Source: Agapetus fuscipes
Taxonomy: Eukaryota > Arthropoda > Insecta > Trichoptera > Glossosomatidae
Assembly (NCBI GenBank): GCA_951799405.1
Contig: OX637334.1
Span: 9,300,001 to 9,364,000, forward strand
Direction of reading: 5' to 3'
DNA length: 64,000 nt
Every line of letters starts with the position of its first letter. Position 1 is the first letter of the stretch. Shown here one piece after another: positions 40,885-52,500 of the stretch. The notes under the pieces were generated by a model, which worked only from the letters and a program-made list of their open reading frames with translations, searched no databases and had not been told where the DNA came from. Position numbers and translations under genes: made by a program.

Positions 40885-41782
40885 GTATAATTACGTTAAA
40901 AGTGATTGTACTGTTTGTAACAGATCACGTCTCATGCTTCTTCATTTGAGTAGTATAGAAATCAAAAGAGACAATCTAGGTTTTTTTTTAAATCATATAA
41001 ATACGTATAAATGATGGGAAAACGATTTTCATTATTTCCATATATTTACTTAAATTTCTAAAATAATCCTACATTTCCGCTTTTGATACTTAACGCCTCA
41101 TTCCACGTCAATCCTTTGTAGTATCTCTAATTACAGTAGAACGTCTCTTATTCATTGTGAGGGTGGATTATAGATAAACAGCATTGATTATATGGTTTTT
41201 GTTGGCTAATCTGAGTTAACTAAAATTGCAGGAAGTCTGTGGATGTGTTTAGCTCATCAAACTCGAGACTACGTTTCCCAATTTGTATCAATTTGAATTT
41301 CTGATGTTGCCTTTTAGATGCCCTGCTCCGAACACAATGCTTGATTTTAAGCACGTTTACTGCATAATTTTAATACAAATACTAAGACATCAGGATTCCT
41401 ATTTAGTCTGAAAGAAGTTAGGATAGTATAAGTTCCAGATAATATGATAATTTCACATATTTTTATTTATTTTACAAAATGATACACTGTATTTAAAAAA
41501 AAGTACATCTGCGTTTATTTAAACATAATAAACGTAGTTTTTCAATGATAGCTCATCAAAATTCGCCCATTTTCAATTTCCGGCAAAACAGTACATTTTT
41601 TATTTAGGCGGATGTGACGTCAATGGGCCTTCAGCTATTATGTATTTCATAGAACTGCACCGATGCGCCGTAGCCTGGCGGATTTAGTGACGTCACGTCT
41701 TGGATAGCCGACCGCGCTGTGTTAGCGGGACTCAAATTCTCGGCATTTTATTTTTGAAAATTATCAACGTTATCAAAATTAT
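40885..41782. other. Unexplained interval
   Basis: No gene. Two similar words, GGCGGATGTGACGTCAATGG (41608) and GGCGGATTTAGTGACGTCAC (41679), hint at an old repeat. Confidence 0.35.
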
Positions 41783-42620
41783 CACGGTGGTATACTAGTG
41801 CCCACTCTGATGTATGGAAGTGAAGCCTGGACGGTGAGTGAAAGTGAGATTAGTAAAGTCCATACAGTGAAAATGGACTACTTAAGAAGTATGATTGGAA
41901 AAAGACGGAGTGATAGGGTGAGGAATGATTTTGTTAGAGAGGAATGTGGTGTAAGAGAAAGTGTGAAAGTAAAGATTAAAAGAAGTATACTTAGATGGTT
42001 TGGACATTAGGAGAGAATGAATGAGGAAAGACTGACGAAGAAAGTATATTATGCTGCAAGAATTGATGGATGTCGTGGAAGAGGAAGACCGAGAAAGGTA
42101 TGGATGGACCAAATTTTTGAAATAGCGAGTGAATGGGATATCCAGAGTCATAATAAAAGGAGAGCTTGTATGAAAAAGGTTATGACTCTGGATGAAATGA
42201 AAGAAGTATGCAAGGACAGGAAGAAGTGGCGGCTAATCTGCAAGGCTGATTTGTAATGTTGGTTTATTAGTTGGCTACATTTTTTGCATAATACATTTTT
42301 GACTTTTTTTGTATAGATTTATTTTTTAAGGTTTTGTTGTTATTTATAACTCGTATTCCTTGACTTATAGGTTGGTATGAGGCTGACCACCCATACTGTA
42401 AAAAATGGTTCACTTTGCCAATGTCACCCCTGTTTCAGGGAATGTCGGCAAGAGTTGCAGGGCTTATGTTCATTTGAGTTTGGATTTTATTTGTAAGTAC
42501 ACAATCAGCATTTGTAAGCGCGAACTACACGTGTTTGTTTGTGGGTATACATCTGAGAGCTTTGAATGAATATATCCTTGCAACTTAGATTATAGATAGA
42601 TTATAGATTATAGATCAACG
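41783..42620 (+). pseudogene. 5'-truncated, diverged RTE LINE copy with premature stop
   Basis: Aligns to 34692-35535. The first part of the C-terminal domain is open to 42010, where the codon for Leu of the GHLERM block is TAG. The frame resumes at 42017-42256. Relative to the intact copy there is also a 3-bp insertion near 42050 (TATGCTGCAAGA). The 3' UTR and a complete A module follow, ending in GATTATA repeats at 42590-42616. About 90% identical to the intact element by eye, so an older insertion from another subfamily. Confidence 0.85.
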
Positions 42621-43001
42621 AAATCTTTATTTTTAGAACATAAAAAAACATATAGTTGTGATCCTTGAAATGTACCTACTCTCAACAACCATAGCATTGT
42701 CAACCGTATTCCCCACCACTGCAATTACCATTACGTGAGCATAGACTATTGTTGCTCCCAAGATGAAGAACTACCTGCCAAAGGTTTTGACTGAGGGACA
42801 GAAATAGCTATACACATAGAGATCTCCTCCTTTGTTGATATCTTCCACCTGAATAAAAATCAGCTTAGACAGACGCTACGTTTCTGCAAATCTATAAGTT
42901 AGATCTAATAATACTTTTTCAAGGACTATGAAATAAAAAATAAAATAATAAACAATATGCATTATAATGTACTTGTTTAATTGAAGTTTAAAATTGAAAC
43001 C

Positions 43002-43094
43002 TTAAGGATAAAAGAAAAACAGCTTTGTTTTCGATTACTTGAGCATATATATTTTATGTAATCGAAAACAAAGCTGTTTTTCTTTTATCCTTAA
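43002..43094. repeat. Perfect 37-bp inverted repeat (long hairpin)
   Basis: 43002-43038 (TTAAGGATAAAAGAAAAACA...) and 43058-43094 are exact complements, with a 19-base loop. The right arm belongs to repeat K (compare 10290-10370), so the left arm looks like a snap-back copy of it. As RNA it would form a long perfect duplex. 42621-43001 is unexplained. Confidence 0.8.
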
Positions 43095-43126
43095 TGATGA
43101 ACGATTACAAAGTTCATGCCTCTACA
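43055..43126 (+). repeat. Family K repeat, copy 2
   Basis: GTAATCGAAAACAAAGC, TTTTATCCTTAATGATGAAC and CATGCCTCTACAA, as at 10290-10370. 43127-43835 contains only short frames. Confidence 0.5.
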
Positions 43127-43835
43127 ATCAATAATTTTTTTAAACCTTAACTTTGCCGGAAGGTACAATTGATCAAGCGCTTCGATTATGAGTGTGTTTA
43201 TTTGTTGCGGTGATAGCCATGTGATTTTTTTTAAAAAAGGAAACCATTTGGAGTACTTTGATAAAAAAAAATTCTTATCGTATCGCTGTATTCACTTTTA
43301 TTATGGATTCTTTTTTAGCGCAATTGTGTTGCAGATAAATATGAGTTTGCGATACGCCTCAGCAAGGTGGGTAATTTTACAAGATGTCGGATCCAGGAAA
43401 CTGTTAACTTATAATACAATAACGTGCTCACGGTTAGCTGTTACCTTAACGCCTTAGCAATGCAGGCATACTACGAGTATACTGTTATGATGTGTGCGGG
43501 TTCTATTTGATTAAAATTGCGGCGATTTATTTCTGTTACGGGTCACAAGCATGTACACCATACATCGGTCGGTTGGCTTCTTACATTACAGAGAGCTTTG
43601 ACCCTTATTTTATAGCAGGAATAAGGATCATTCTCGAATCGTTGAGAATTGGAACATGCGAGACTTATCTATAACATCCAAACACTCGAGCAATCTCGAA
43701 CAATACAGATAAAATATCAAATACAATAACGTAAGTACCTACAATCTATTTATTTCTAGGGACTTCATAGACTTTATTACAGACACTAACACAGGCAAAC
43801 AAAACATACAATTACATATTCGTAACAATACTAGG

Positions 43836-43968
43836 ACCCGGTATTTTCAACGTTAGCATATGTGACTTTAAACTGATTACAAACAAACTTTCCACACGAT
43901 TGACAGCAGTGCGTACTTTTCATTCAGTATAAGGTCGCTATGCTAAAGTGAAAATACTGGGCCTACAA
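43836..43968. mobile_element. Fold-back MITE, family F, better copy
   Basis: CCCGGTATTTTCAACGTTAG, CATATGTGACTTTAAACTGA at the left; right side reverse-complemented GCCCAGTATTTTCACTTTAG, CATAGCGACCTTATACTGAA. About 40-bp terminal inverted repeats, 133 bp long, no ORF. 43969-44519 is unexplained. Confidence 0.75.
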
Positions 43969-44519
43969 CTAAGCTCAAAATTATGGAAGGCAATTTTTCA
44001 CTGTGTTGTACACTAAGGGTAACATTTGACCTGCAGACCTATTTATTTTCATAGGTAAGTATCGACACTTCACAGTAATCACTTTGTATGGGGTTTTCTT
44101 ACTCAAAAAGCAGCAAGATCTAACATCTTGTGAAGGTAGACTTTGCCCATACTATTTATTTCTAGGTATTAGCTAAGTCCAAAAAGAAGATACGTGTAAG
44201 TTTGAACTTACACACAGATATCGACACCTGTATAAGTAACATGTTAAGTTAACATAGGTTCCTCAGATAAATGCACTTCTTTCCTATTTTCTACGAGACA
44301 AATCACTTAAATAATGTGAATATCCTGTAGTTTAGAACTGTTTCATGAGCACTGCCTAATAATTAATTAGTTCACTTACTATGAGAAGTTACTGCATAAA
44401 AAAAATATCCACGATTTCTCAAATCAGTGAATGATCGGTCATTCAATTTTTACATTCAAGGTGGCGATATGTATGTAAGCAAATAATGTATGTACTTCAA
44501 GGACATACATTATTTGCTT

Positions 44520-44695
44520 TGCTGCATGTGTACAAACAAAATAAAAACCCGAAATCTCAGATGAACAACCTTCAACTTCTAGCGCATTTTACTGAAACAA
44601 GGGTGGCATTGGAAAAGTGCAACAATTTTTACGGCAGTTATGGTTGGTGAGCCTCATACCAACCTATAGATAGGTACGTCAAGGAACAAAAACTA
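44520..44695 (-). repeat. Module A copy, diverged
   Basis: GCTGCATGTGTACAAACAAA, CTCAGATGAACAACC, ACTGAAACAAGGGTGGCATT, GTGAGCCTCATACCAACC and a 5' edge TACGTCAAGGAAC. Confidence 0.7.
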
Positions 44696-44744
44696 TCTCA
44701 CATTTTACAAAATTAAAACTGACAATATCGATTAGAATGAAACA

Positions 44745-44865
44745 TCGCTTGCTTGAGAATTGGCGCTTTCTACAGCGACGACCAAGCTTGCACAGGGCTC
44801 TTGAGGTGTGATACACACAAAAACAGCGCTCACCAAATAAATCAGCCTAATTTAATTTTTTTAAT
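44745..44865 (+). repeat. SINE D tail fragment
   Basis: CTTGCTTGAGAATTGGCGCT, GCGACGACCAAGCTTG, GGGCTCTTGAGGTGTGATAC, ACACAAAAACAGCGCTCACC and AATAAATCAGCCTAATTTAA. It joins the D body to the CR1-like tail in one stretch. Confidence 0.7.
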
Positions 44866-44876
44866 CGAAACTGGAA

Positions 44877-45076
44877 ATCTAAATCTAAATCTAAGCTGCA
44901 AAGATATGTATCATTTGAGATTCATATCAAATGCATTCCCACAAGCAGACATGCATAATATCGCGCTTACACATGCCGCATGTGGACCTACAATATAAAA
45001 AACCCAATCTCAAATGAACATAAGCCCTGCAACTCTTGCCGAACTTCCCTGAAGCAGGGGTGACATTGGCAAATGA
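44877..45076 (-). repeat. Module A copy with TAAATC tail
   Basis: Starts with AAATCTAAATCTAAATCTAA, as in the insertion at 28720, and runs to GGGGTGACATTGGCAAATG. Confidence 0.8.
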
Positions 45077-45844
45077 CCTGGTACATTTAAATCATCCCTG
45101 ATATCCTCGGAGGAATCGAACCCTGATCCTTCGTCTGCAAATACAAACGTTTCACGAATTTAACTTTCAAATAAGCCCATTTTATTTTTCTCCGAAGGTA
45201 AAAAGTGGGTTCAGTAACCAAAGAAACTAAGTCCAAACACAAAAGCCAAATATTTGTATGTTCCAATATTCGAAGGCTCATCCCTTGTATAATTTCCTGC
45301 CATCGAACAACTCTTTACTACATTATTATGTACATCTCCAGAAAGTCAAATATAACAGTAACATAATATAGTATCACTTACAGACGAATTCTCAGCACTC
45401 AACAGTTTTGCGTGACACTGTTTGTGTTATTTTTAAGCCCCTTCGATACTGACCTTATCAAATTCTTTAATTTTAAACGAAGTTTGCAGTTAGGTTCTAT
45501 ACGCCTATAGGTATACAGAATTTGTACATCACACTGGTACATACTGGTTATGCGAGATGGGTAAATTCATGGATAAAATTGCAAGAATTTGAAATGAAAA
45601 GCGATCGTCTGCGGAGATTTTAAGATTAGCCTGTTGATTCAGTCTAAAAGCAAAGTTGATTTTGGGAGTTGGGCGCTTTCGCAAGTCGAGAAGCGAATTT
45701 TAATCCAGCTCAAATATCCGTTATTTGTTAATGAATTTTGCAGCTGTTCTTAAAGGATTCTTAATTTATGTGAATTTGCCAGAAGACTGATAAAATGATC
45801 AATTGATTAATTTACAGGATTAAAATACCTCGCTCAACGTTCAA

Positions 45845-46501
45845 AGGCTTCGACAAACAGGTAGCATTTTTAGCGCGCGTCAAGGTGTCAGCGTTTAAGC
45901 AATGTAACGTCGCGTACATTGTATGTTAACGGCTTCCACGTTATTCAATCGCCCTCACTGGTCACGATGTTCAGCAACTCGGATAAAAATATGTTGTTGC
46001 GTGTTTGACGCATTATTGATTGTTCCAAAATGATCTAACTAAGCAAAGTACTTGGATCGAGCCTTTTGCATGCCCCTGTGCTATGGAATGCCCTACCCCA
46101 TGAGCTTAGAGCCGCAGAGGGTGCAAGTGCGTATAGGTCGGGATTGAACACTTTGCTTCGGAGATGGTATAGTTGAAAAGTGCTATTGTAGTGATTTATG
46201 ACGAAACGGCTCTTTTATTATTTTCTCTTTTCTTATTATTATACAAGCACCCGTTTTTGTCATTATTAATTTCTTCACATTTTTTTTAAATTTTAACTTC
46301 AAAAAACGCCCGCCGTCCAAGAAAATCTTAACAAAATACAATGCGACGTTCGGACTCAGCGACGGAACGTCGCGCACTTGTAGCGCGTCTGCTCTGTTCG
46401 ACAAGTTTAGACATGTTCAGTACAACACAACGCAGCGCTATACGGCGGACGCTTTAACGCCTTAAAGCGCGTTCAAAACGCTTCCTGTTTGACGAAGCCT
46501 G
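45845..46501. mobile_element. Inverted-repeat DNA element carrying a LINE scrap
   Basis: AGGCTTCGACAAACAGGTAG then CATTTTTAGCGCGCG (45845-45880) is mirrored by CGCGTTCAAAACGCTTCCTG then TTTGACGAAGCCT (46467-46500). Subterminal GC-rich words (ACGTCGCG, CGTCCGCC/GGCGGACG) recur. About 657 bp, no transposase. The LINE tail listed next lies inside. Confidence 0.6.
46060..46176 (+). pseudogene. LINE polymerase C-terminal scrap
   Basis: The frame reads LLHAPVLWNALPHELRAAEG, ASAYRSGLNTLLRRWYS and a stop at 46174-46176. The V-LWN-LP-ELR...S-Y-x-x-L-x-x-LL pattern is the C-terminus of a CR1/Jockey-type LINE. About 38 residues remain. Confidence 0.55.
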
Positions 46502-46894
46502 AAATTCTCGTTCTTTATTCAGCAGCTTTTTTTTTCTACAAACCAGATTATCGAAAACGACGAATTATTGGATTTCTATTGAAAATGTCAACAATTTAGT
46601 CAGAAACAGACCGGAGATCTGATCTGTAATCCGACACTTTAGTAATAAACCTACCGTATTACAGAGTAGGAGAGCTACATATGCTTGAAAACGGCGGATT
46701 ATTGGACGTGGCGGATTAGTAAGCGCCGGATTACCGAGCGCCTGCTGTACTTGGCTGGATTTAATTTTTACTTGAAATTTTGCATCAAAAAATTTCCGCA
46801 ACAATTTTCCATACAAAAAAATAATACTCAAAATTGAAGCAGGAAGTCATAAGTCATAAGAGGGGAACTAAACTAACATTATATGCTTCCAAAA

Positions 46895-46985
46895 CCTGGA
46901 CTCTGCACAGAAGCACAAGATCCCTATTTCGTCCAGCAGTATCAAAACTACAAACAGCTTGGTATGATTATTGCCAATCTTCAAT
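46895..46985 (+). repeat. LINE family L scrap
   Basis: CACAGAAGCACAAGATCCCT, ATTTCG, AGCAGTATCAAAACTAC and GCCAATCTTC parallel 37000-37075 of the L copy. Confidence 0.5.
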
Positions 46986-46989
46986 ATCC

Positions 46990-47285
46990 GGTCTATAGCT
47001 TAGTTGGTAGAGTGCTTGCTTTTCATACCAAGAGCTTGGGGTTCGAATCCCACCAAGGGTGTCTGAAATGATTTCTCATTGTAAGGTATTTTTCAAATCC
47101 AAAATAAAATACCGGCAAGGTTTACTCAGCCTTCACAAGAAATGAGTTCCAGCCCACTCGGGAGCTGGAAAATCCCCACTTTAACTCAAGTGGTTGGCGT
47201 AAATAAAAAGGTTTCACTCGCCACATGCCAACATCGCGTAAAGCGCAGCAAGAATTTCCACTATGTTAATAGCTTTGTAGCTTTT
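46990..47285 (+). repeat. SINE B copy, full length
   Basis: Head GGTCTATAGCTTAGTTGGTA, GAGTGCTTGC and GGGGTTCGAATCCCACC (good A and B boxes). Then AAATACCGGCAAGGTTTACT, CCAGCCCACTCGGGAGCTGG and CTCGCCACATGCCAACATCG. A ~15-bp deletion removes the GGCCGGCCCCC block. The anticodon arm does not pair. Confidence 0.85.
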
Positions 47286-47430
47286 TTTAACGAAGAGGCT
47301 CAAGAAAAAGAAGAAAAATAAACACTTGATAATTATCGTTCGCAGGACTATATTATATAAGTCGTATAGAACCTAAGACGGCAATTTAGGTTTTTTTCCG
47401 AAAATTTGATAAATATATGAAAGGATAGAA

Positions 47431-49052
47431 ATGTGATTCTGACTACTAGCAAAAGGGTTTCCGATATACAGTCCGGCTTTATGGCCGGTAGAGGCTGTGT
47501 TGATCAGATTTTCACTCTACGACAACTTGTTGAAAAACAATTGTCGGTGAGGGAGAAACTATTCACGGCCTTTGTGGATCTGGAAAAGGCTTTTGACTCA
47601 GTGGACAGAGGTATGTTGTGGGATGTTTTGAAAGCATACGGAGTGAATGGAGCTCTACTCAATGCGGTGCATGCGAACTATGAGAATAGTATGGCTTGCA
47701 TTCGTATTGATGGTGAGTATAGTGAATGGTTTGAAGTTTTTAAGGGTGTAAGGCAAGGATGTGTGATGAGCCCATGGCTATTTAACATAGTCATGGACAA
47801 GTGTGTTCGAGATGCTAGACTTGATGATTGTGGATTAATGATAGGAGAGAGCAAAGTAAGCGTTCTACTGTATGCGGATGATGCAGTCCTTGTATCTGAT
47901 TCAGCAGTGGAATTGCAAATGATGCTCTCTAGATTGAACGAAGCTTTGAAAGGTAATAATTTGAAGTTGAATGCAAGAAAGACGAAAGTTTTGATTTTTG
48001 AAAGAGATGATGAAAATATGAATTATGAATTTAAAATTAATGGAATGAATGTTGATGTCGTAAATGAGTTTGTATATTTGGGAAGTAAGTTTGAAAAAGA
48101 TGGAAGAATGGCCGGTGAATTTGAAAGAAGAATAATGAAAGGCAGGTGTGTACTGGGTGCGACCGCTTGCATCGCCAGGAACCAAAATCTCTCAAAAAAT
48201 GTTAGATTGGCGGTGCACGGTGGTATACTAGTGCCAACCTTGATGTATGGAAGTGAAGCCTGGACGGTGAGTGAAAGGGAAATTAGTAAAGTCCATACAG
48301 TAGAAATGGACTATCTAAGAAGTATGATTGGGAAAAAACGAAGTGACAGGGTGAGAAATGATTTTGTAAGAGAAGAATGTGGTGTAAGGGAAAGTGTGAA
48401 AGTGAAGATTAAAAGAAGTATGTTAAGATGGTTCGGGCATTTGGAGAGAATGAGTGATGAAAGATTGACGAAGAAAGTATATGTTGCTAGAATAGATGGA
48501 TGTCGTGGTAGAGGAAGACCGAGAAAAGTATGGAAGGATCAAATCTCTGAAATAGCGAATGACTGGGATATCCAGAGTCATAATAAAAGGAGGACTTGTA
48601 TGAAAAAGGTTATGACTCTGGATGAAATGAAAGAAGTATGCAAGGACAGGAAGAAGTGGCGGATAATCTGCAATGTTGATTTCTAATGTTGGTGTATTCA
48701 TTTGCTACATTTTTTGCATAGGAAATTTTTGACTTTTTTTGTATAGATTTCTTTGTAAGGTTTTGTTCTTTTTTATATTTAAATGTAATTTATTATTCAT
48801 ATTCCTTGACTTATAGGTTGGTATGAGGCTGACCACCCATACTGTAAAAAATGGTTCACTTTGCCAATGTCACCCCTGTTTCAGGGAAGGTCGGCAAAAG
48901 TTGTGGGGCTTATGTTCATTTGAGGTTTGGATTTTATTTGTAAGTACACATTCAGCATTTGTAAGCGCGAACTACACTTGTTGGTTTGTGGGCATACATC
49001 TGAGAGCTTTAAATGAATATATCCTTGCAACTTAGATTATAGATTATAGATA
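47431..49052 (+). mobile_element. Recent 5'-truncated copy of the RTE LINE
   Basis: Identical to 33908-35520 except for three differences I found (G/A in the ORF near 47552, a silent change near 48355, and C/A at 48663). It ends in the same GATTATA tail. GATAGA is present before the 5' junction and after the tail, a possible short target duplication. Confidence 0.9.
47433..48686 (+). pseudogene. RTE LINE polymerase fragment, 417 codons open
   Basis: Corresponds to residues 585-1001 of the intact ORF at 32158: from just before the RT palm through the C-terminal domain. YADD, FVDLEKAFD, RQGCVMSP, GHLERM and GRGRPRKVW are all present. The endonuclease and the fingers of the RT are missing because reverse transcription stopped early, and the frame starts at GTG rather than ATG. 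Two amino-acid changes relative to the intact copy (Gly to Glu in the REKLFTAF stretch, Leu to Ile in RIICNVDF). Not expected to be functional; its value is as evidence of recent RTE activity. Confidence 0.9.
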
Positions 49053-49559
49053 GAGACGGAGATTATCTGTGTTTTCACTGTCTTATCTCATTTTCGAAGA
49101 ATTACTAAATTGCCGTTTTTGATTTTAAGCGTCCCATATTTTACAACTTATCGACAAATAAACATTATTTCTTCAAATTGGCCAAATTTATATCGCACTC
49201 GATCTATTGTATTCTTTTTATTGTCAGTTATTTGTTTTACTGTCTTTTCTTTGTTTGAAAGAGCAAAATAATTGTTGTATTTTATTTCGCTAGAGGTCAT
49301 GTAAAAGATAATTGCCTACATTAAGATTTTATCTCATTTCAGTAACAATTATGTTTTCTTATTTTTTCACGCGTTAAAACCAATACCTGCTATAAATTAC
49401 ATGGGCTTTAATATGAACATTTATACGGGTAGGCAAGTTTGCAATTAGAGCTATTTTTAACTTTGGATTCTAATTATCAAAAATGCTAATCGCTGTGAAG
49501 AAAGTTTTATCAATCTATTATAAAAGAAAATCTGTCACAAAGTTCATCTAGCCATATAT
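49053..49559. other. AT-rich interval, nothing recognised
   Basis: No ORF or repeat match seen. Confidence 0.3.
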
Positions 49560-49689
49560 CAACCTAGCATTCCCTGAGAATAGGGTGTTTTAGAGACGAC
49601 CTAGCTCTTGAAAAAGCGTTTACTAAACATCAGGTTGATTTTATCTAGGAAAAGATTGAGGAGTGAAGAACTATAAGATGTTAGAGAAT

Positions 49690-49815
49690 ATCGTATTTAA
49701 AGAATCTACGAATAAGGTTTGACAAAAGTACAAAATCTATATTAAGAGATGCAGTATCCAAGATAAAATAGCCATTATGACCGATCTTCGATACTCGTAT
49801 TAATGGCTTTCGAAG
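49690..49815 (+). repeat. LINE family L scrap
   Basis: AAAAGTACAAAATCTATATT, AAGAGATGCAGTATCCAAGA, TAAAATAGCCATTATGACCG and ATCTTCG parallel the end of L (K-S-L-F-R-A-A-S-K-I-K-I-A-M-M-I-A-D-L-R). Confidence 0.5.
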
Positions 49816-49830
49816 GAAAAAAGGGGTCAC

Positions 49831-50009
49831 ATCGTTTCAGTCATATCTACGACGTTTGTCATATCTACGACGTCTTAGTCATATATACCTACGACGTTTC
49901 AGTTATATCTACGACGTTTCAGTAATATCTACGACGTTTTAGTCATTTCAACGACGTTATCTACGACGTTTCAGTCATATCAACGACATTGCAGTCATAT
50001 CTACGACAT
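49831..50009 (+). repeat. Minisatellite, ~20-bp unit, about nine copies
   Basis: Units of TACGACGTTTCAGTCATATC with substitutions and indels (GTCATATCTACGACG, AGTAATATCTACGACG, ACGACATTGCAGTCATATC). It ends in a T-run at 50010. Confidence 0.85.
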
Positions 50010-51229
50010 TTTTTTTCTTCATAATATTCCTTTCAAAGCATCTCTTCAGTTTATTTCTCCATTTCATTCATATAACACGATTTCTTCGGCTGATATTTTG
50101 CGCGACAAATGGAAGATCGAGTATTTGCAAAAGCTTTGGCAACTCTACAAACGTTTATATTCGTTAACTAAAATCAAATACGGCAATCTTTTATTTTTTG
50201 CGTAAACAGTAAAATGCACATTTTTGTTCTTCCATTACATTATCTGTGTTTCCAAATATGTAAATTCTTTTCAGTCAAAATGCTAGATTGCCGTCTTTGA
50301 TATAAATATACGATCATATTTATCAGGAAAAGAATAATTTGAAAAAATATACGGGAAATATTGTGGAAGAGATATGAATAAACAAATATCTGGCTGATTT
50401 ATCTGTTGAGCGCTGTTTTTGTGCGACTAAAAACTCAAGAGACCTCTTGTCACTGCAACAGAGCTGCAACTGAAGCAATTTCAAGTTGCAGTAATGCTGT
50501 ATGCAGAGGCGGAGACTGCTTTTCAACCGTGGGTAGGGAACAATATGAAATTTTCGAGGTTCCGAAAGGTGCATAATTTATCGTAACAAAATATTTAAGT
50601 ACATAATTATTTACCTGCACTCCTCACCTGGTGGTCAAATTTAATTTAAGCTAAAATTAACAAAATACAGTGTTATTCTCTATAATATAAATCTATGGTT
50701 CATCCGCCACCTAACGTGAATTTTCTTTACAAAACAACAGAATAAATCACCTACGGATAATATTACAACTTAAAATAGAATTACAGTTAAACTAAATCAA
50801 TTAAAATCTAAAAATAATATAAAATCTAGCCGCCGACATTGAAGATCAACCGCTATTTCTTTTGGTTCTCGTATATTTCTTTCATTTCATTCAGAGTCAA
50901 CGGTGTGCGAAAATACGACATGAAAGTAGAACAGCTCTGGAATATAGCAAAGAAAAAATCCACCTTGCAAGTCTGTTTGTTATGCTACGACTTTTTCACT
51001 GTGAACGTTTCTCGCCTACGATTCTCGTAGAGCACTTGCGGCGTAGACACAGATTGTAGACCCCACGGCTTAACCAACTAATTCTAAAGTTGACGCCAAA
51101 AACAATAAGGGATTATGTCTAAAGTTTGTGTTCCATTTAACGAAAGGGCAGCCTAAAAATAACAGAGCATACGAGGAGAGTCTGTGATAAGTTGAATAAG
51201 TTATACACAGATGGTATTTTTTTGCAAAC
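50010..51229. other. Mostly unexplained interval
   Basis: 50385-50520 (GATTTATCTGTTGAGCGCTG, CTCAAGAGACC, AGAGCTGCAACTG) resembles, on the minus strand, a diverged D or CR1-like tail. The rest shows short frames only. Confidence 0.35.
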
Positions 51230-51515
51230 TAAGCTACACATACTCGTACAACTACTACACACATTTTTCTCGAAGGGGTCAAATGTGAGGAGTGGAACCT
51301 ATTTATTTTATCTAGTAAAGAGGTCGTATACTTAGCCTTCACAAGAAATGAGTACCAGCCCATTCGGAAGCTGAGGAGCCCCCACTTCAACTCAAGTGGT
51401 TTTGCGTTAGGCCGGCCCCCTTGCCTGTAAAATAAATAGGTTCCACTTGCCGCATGTAACCTCTTCGGGAAAAACGCGGCAAGAAGTTACACTAAATGTG
51501 TAGTTTAGTAGGGTT
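51230..51515. repeat. Two SINE B segments joined in opposite orientation
   Basis: 51230-51325 is B on the minus strand (CTAAGCTACACATACTC, TCTCGAAGGGGTCAAATG, AACCTATTTATTTTAT). At 51326 the sequence switches to B on the plus strand (TTAGCCTTCACAAGAAATGA, GTACCAGCCCATTCGG, TTAGGCCGGCCCCCTTGCC, TGTGTAGTTTAGTAGG). The overlapping part forms a ~90-bp inverted repeat. Confidence 0.7.
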
Positions 51516-51534
51516 AGTAGGATAGAGTTTAACC

Positions 51535-51615
51535 ATTGTCCTAGGTTCTTCAGCCACGATGGACCTTTGACATCCTTGAGTCGCCCTTTTCTCAATCTTT
51601 CCTTCTATGATAAGA
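51535..51615 (-). repeat. LINE family L scrap
   Basis: The minus strand reads ATTGAGAAAAGGGCGACTCA...CATCGTGGCTGAAGAACCT, giving KGRLKDVKGPSWLKNLGQWL, parallel to GKIEGKRSQGRRRTSWLKNL of L. Confidence 0.55.
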
Positions 51616-52329
51616 TACTTTTTCGTGAGGTTATTTTTGGCTCTCTATTTTTTTCCTAACTAGCCAAAAGTGAACAAAAAATGAGGGTGTTGTTTCTGAA
51701 ACTTGTTTCATTTCATCGATGTATTTTTTTCTATTTTGAAAGTTTGTAAAGATATTATTACAAAAATAAAAAGCTATGACAGATAGGTTTATCTATTCAA
51801 TAGAAAGGGTTGGGTTTAAAAAATAGCTTGTGCACTTCAACTAATGGAAAAAAGTTTTTGTATTCTTTTACGTTCTTTTAATATGTATTTTTTTAATTAT
51901 TATTTAATTAATAACAATTTATTCCGAGAAACAATTTATTATTAAATCTCTTCACCTTTGACTTTAAATCAGAAGGTACATTACTCGTTTACGTTGAAAA
52001 AATATATGTACATTCTTAATTTGTTCTTTACTTATAATAATCAAGGTCTTCATCCTAAGACCGGCTAAAAAGGTTCATCCAGTTTTCAAACAAAGAGATG
52101 TACACTTGTCTTGAAAATTCACTTACACATCTGAAGGGTGGGTTTAAGGTTCTAACTTGTGTGTCCTACGAACTTAAAGTATGTTTGCGTGGTTTTGCGA
52201 AACTTCCATCGACACGGAACTCTTCGTTATATTGGTTCAAAGATTACAACACTGCTGAGATCTTCTTTTTTAGCTATTTTTTTTACTTTGATTTTTTAAT
52301 CATTGTATACGCTCATGAATCTTAATACG
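51616..52329. other. AT-rich interval, nothing recognised
   Basis: Short frames only. Confidence 0.3.
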
Positions 52330-52500
52330 AAGATGTCCATCCATCTTTCCACCTTTCAGGACGTCTTCCAGTTAGAGTTTAGCCAATTGGCATCTCATTA
52401 GTTTTTATATTTGCAAGTCTTTCATGACACATTTTAAAGACACGATCTCTCCAAAATTGCCTCCTGGATCTGCTCCATTTCCCTGTGTACCTCTGTTTTA
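52330..52500 (-). pseudogene. Possible LINE C-terminal scrap
   Basis: The minus strand reads KQRYTGKWSRSRRQFWRDRV, FKMCHERLANIKTNE, a stop, and LTGRRPERWKDGWTS. The closing GRRP-x-RW-x-D-x-W block is common at the C-terminus of insect LINE polymerases. Weak. Confidence 0.3.
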
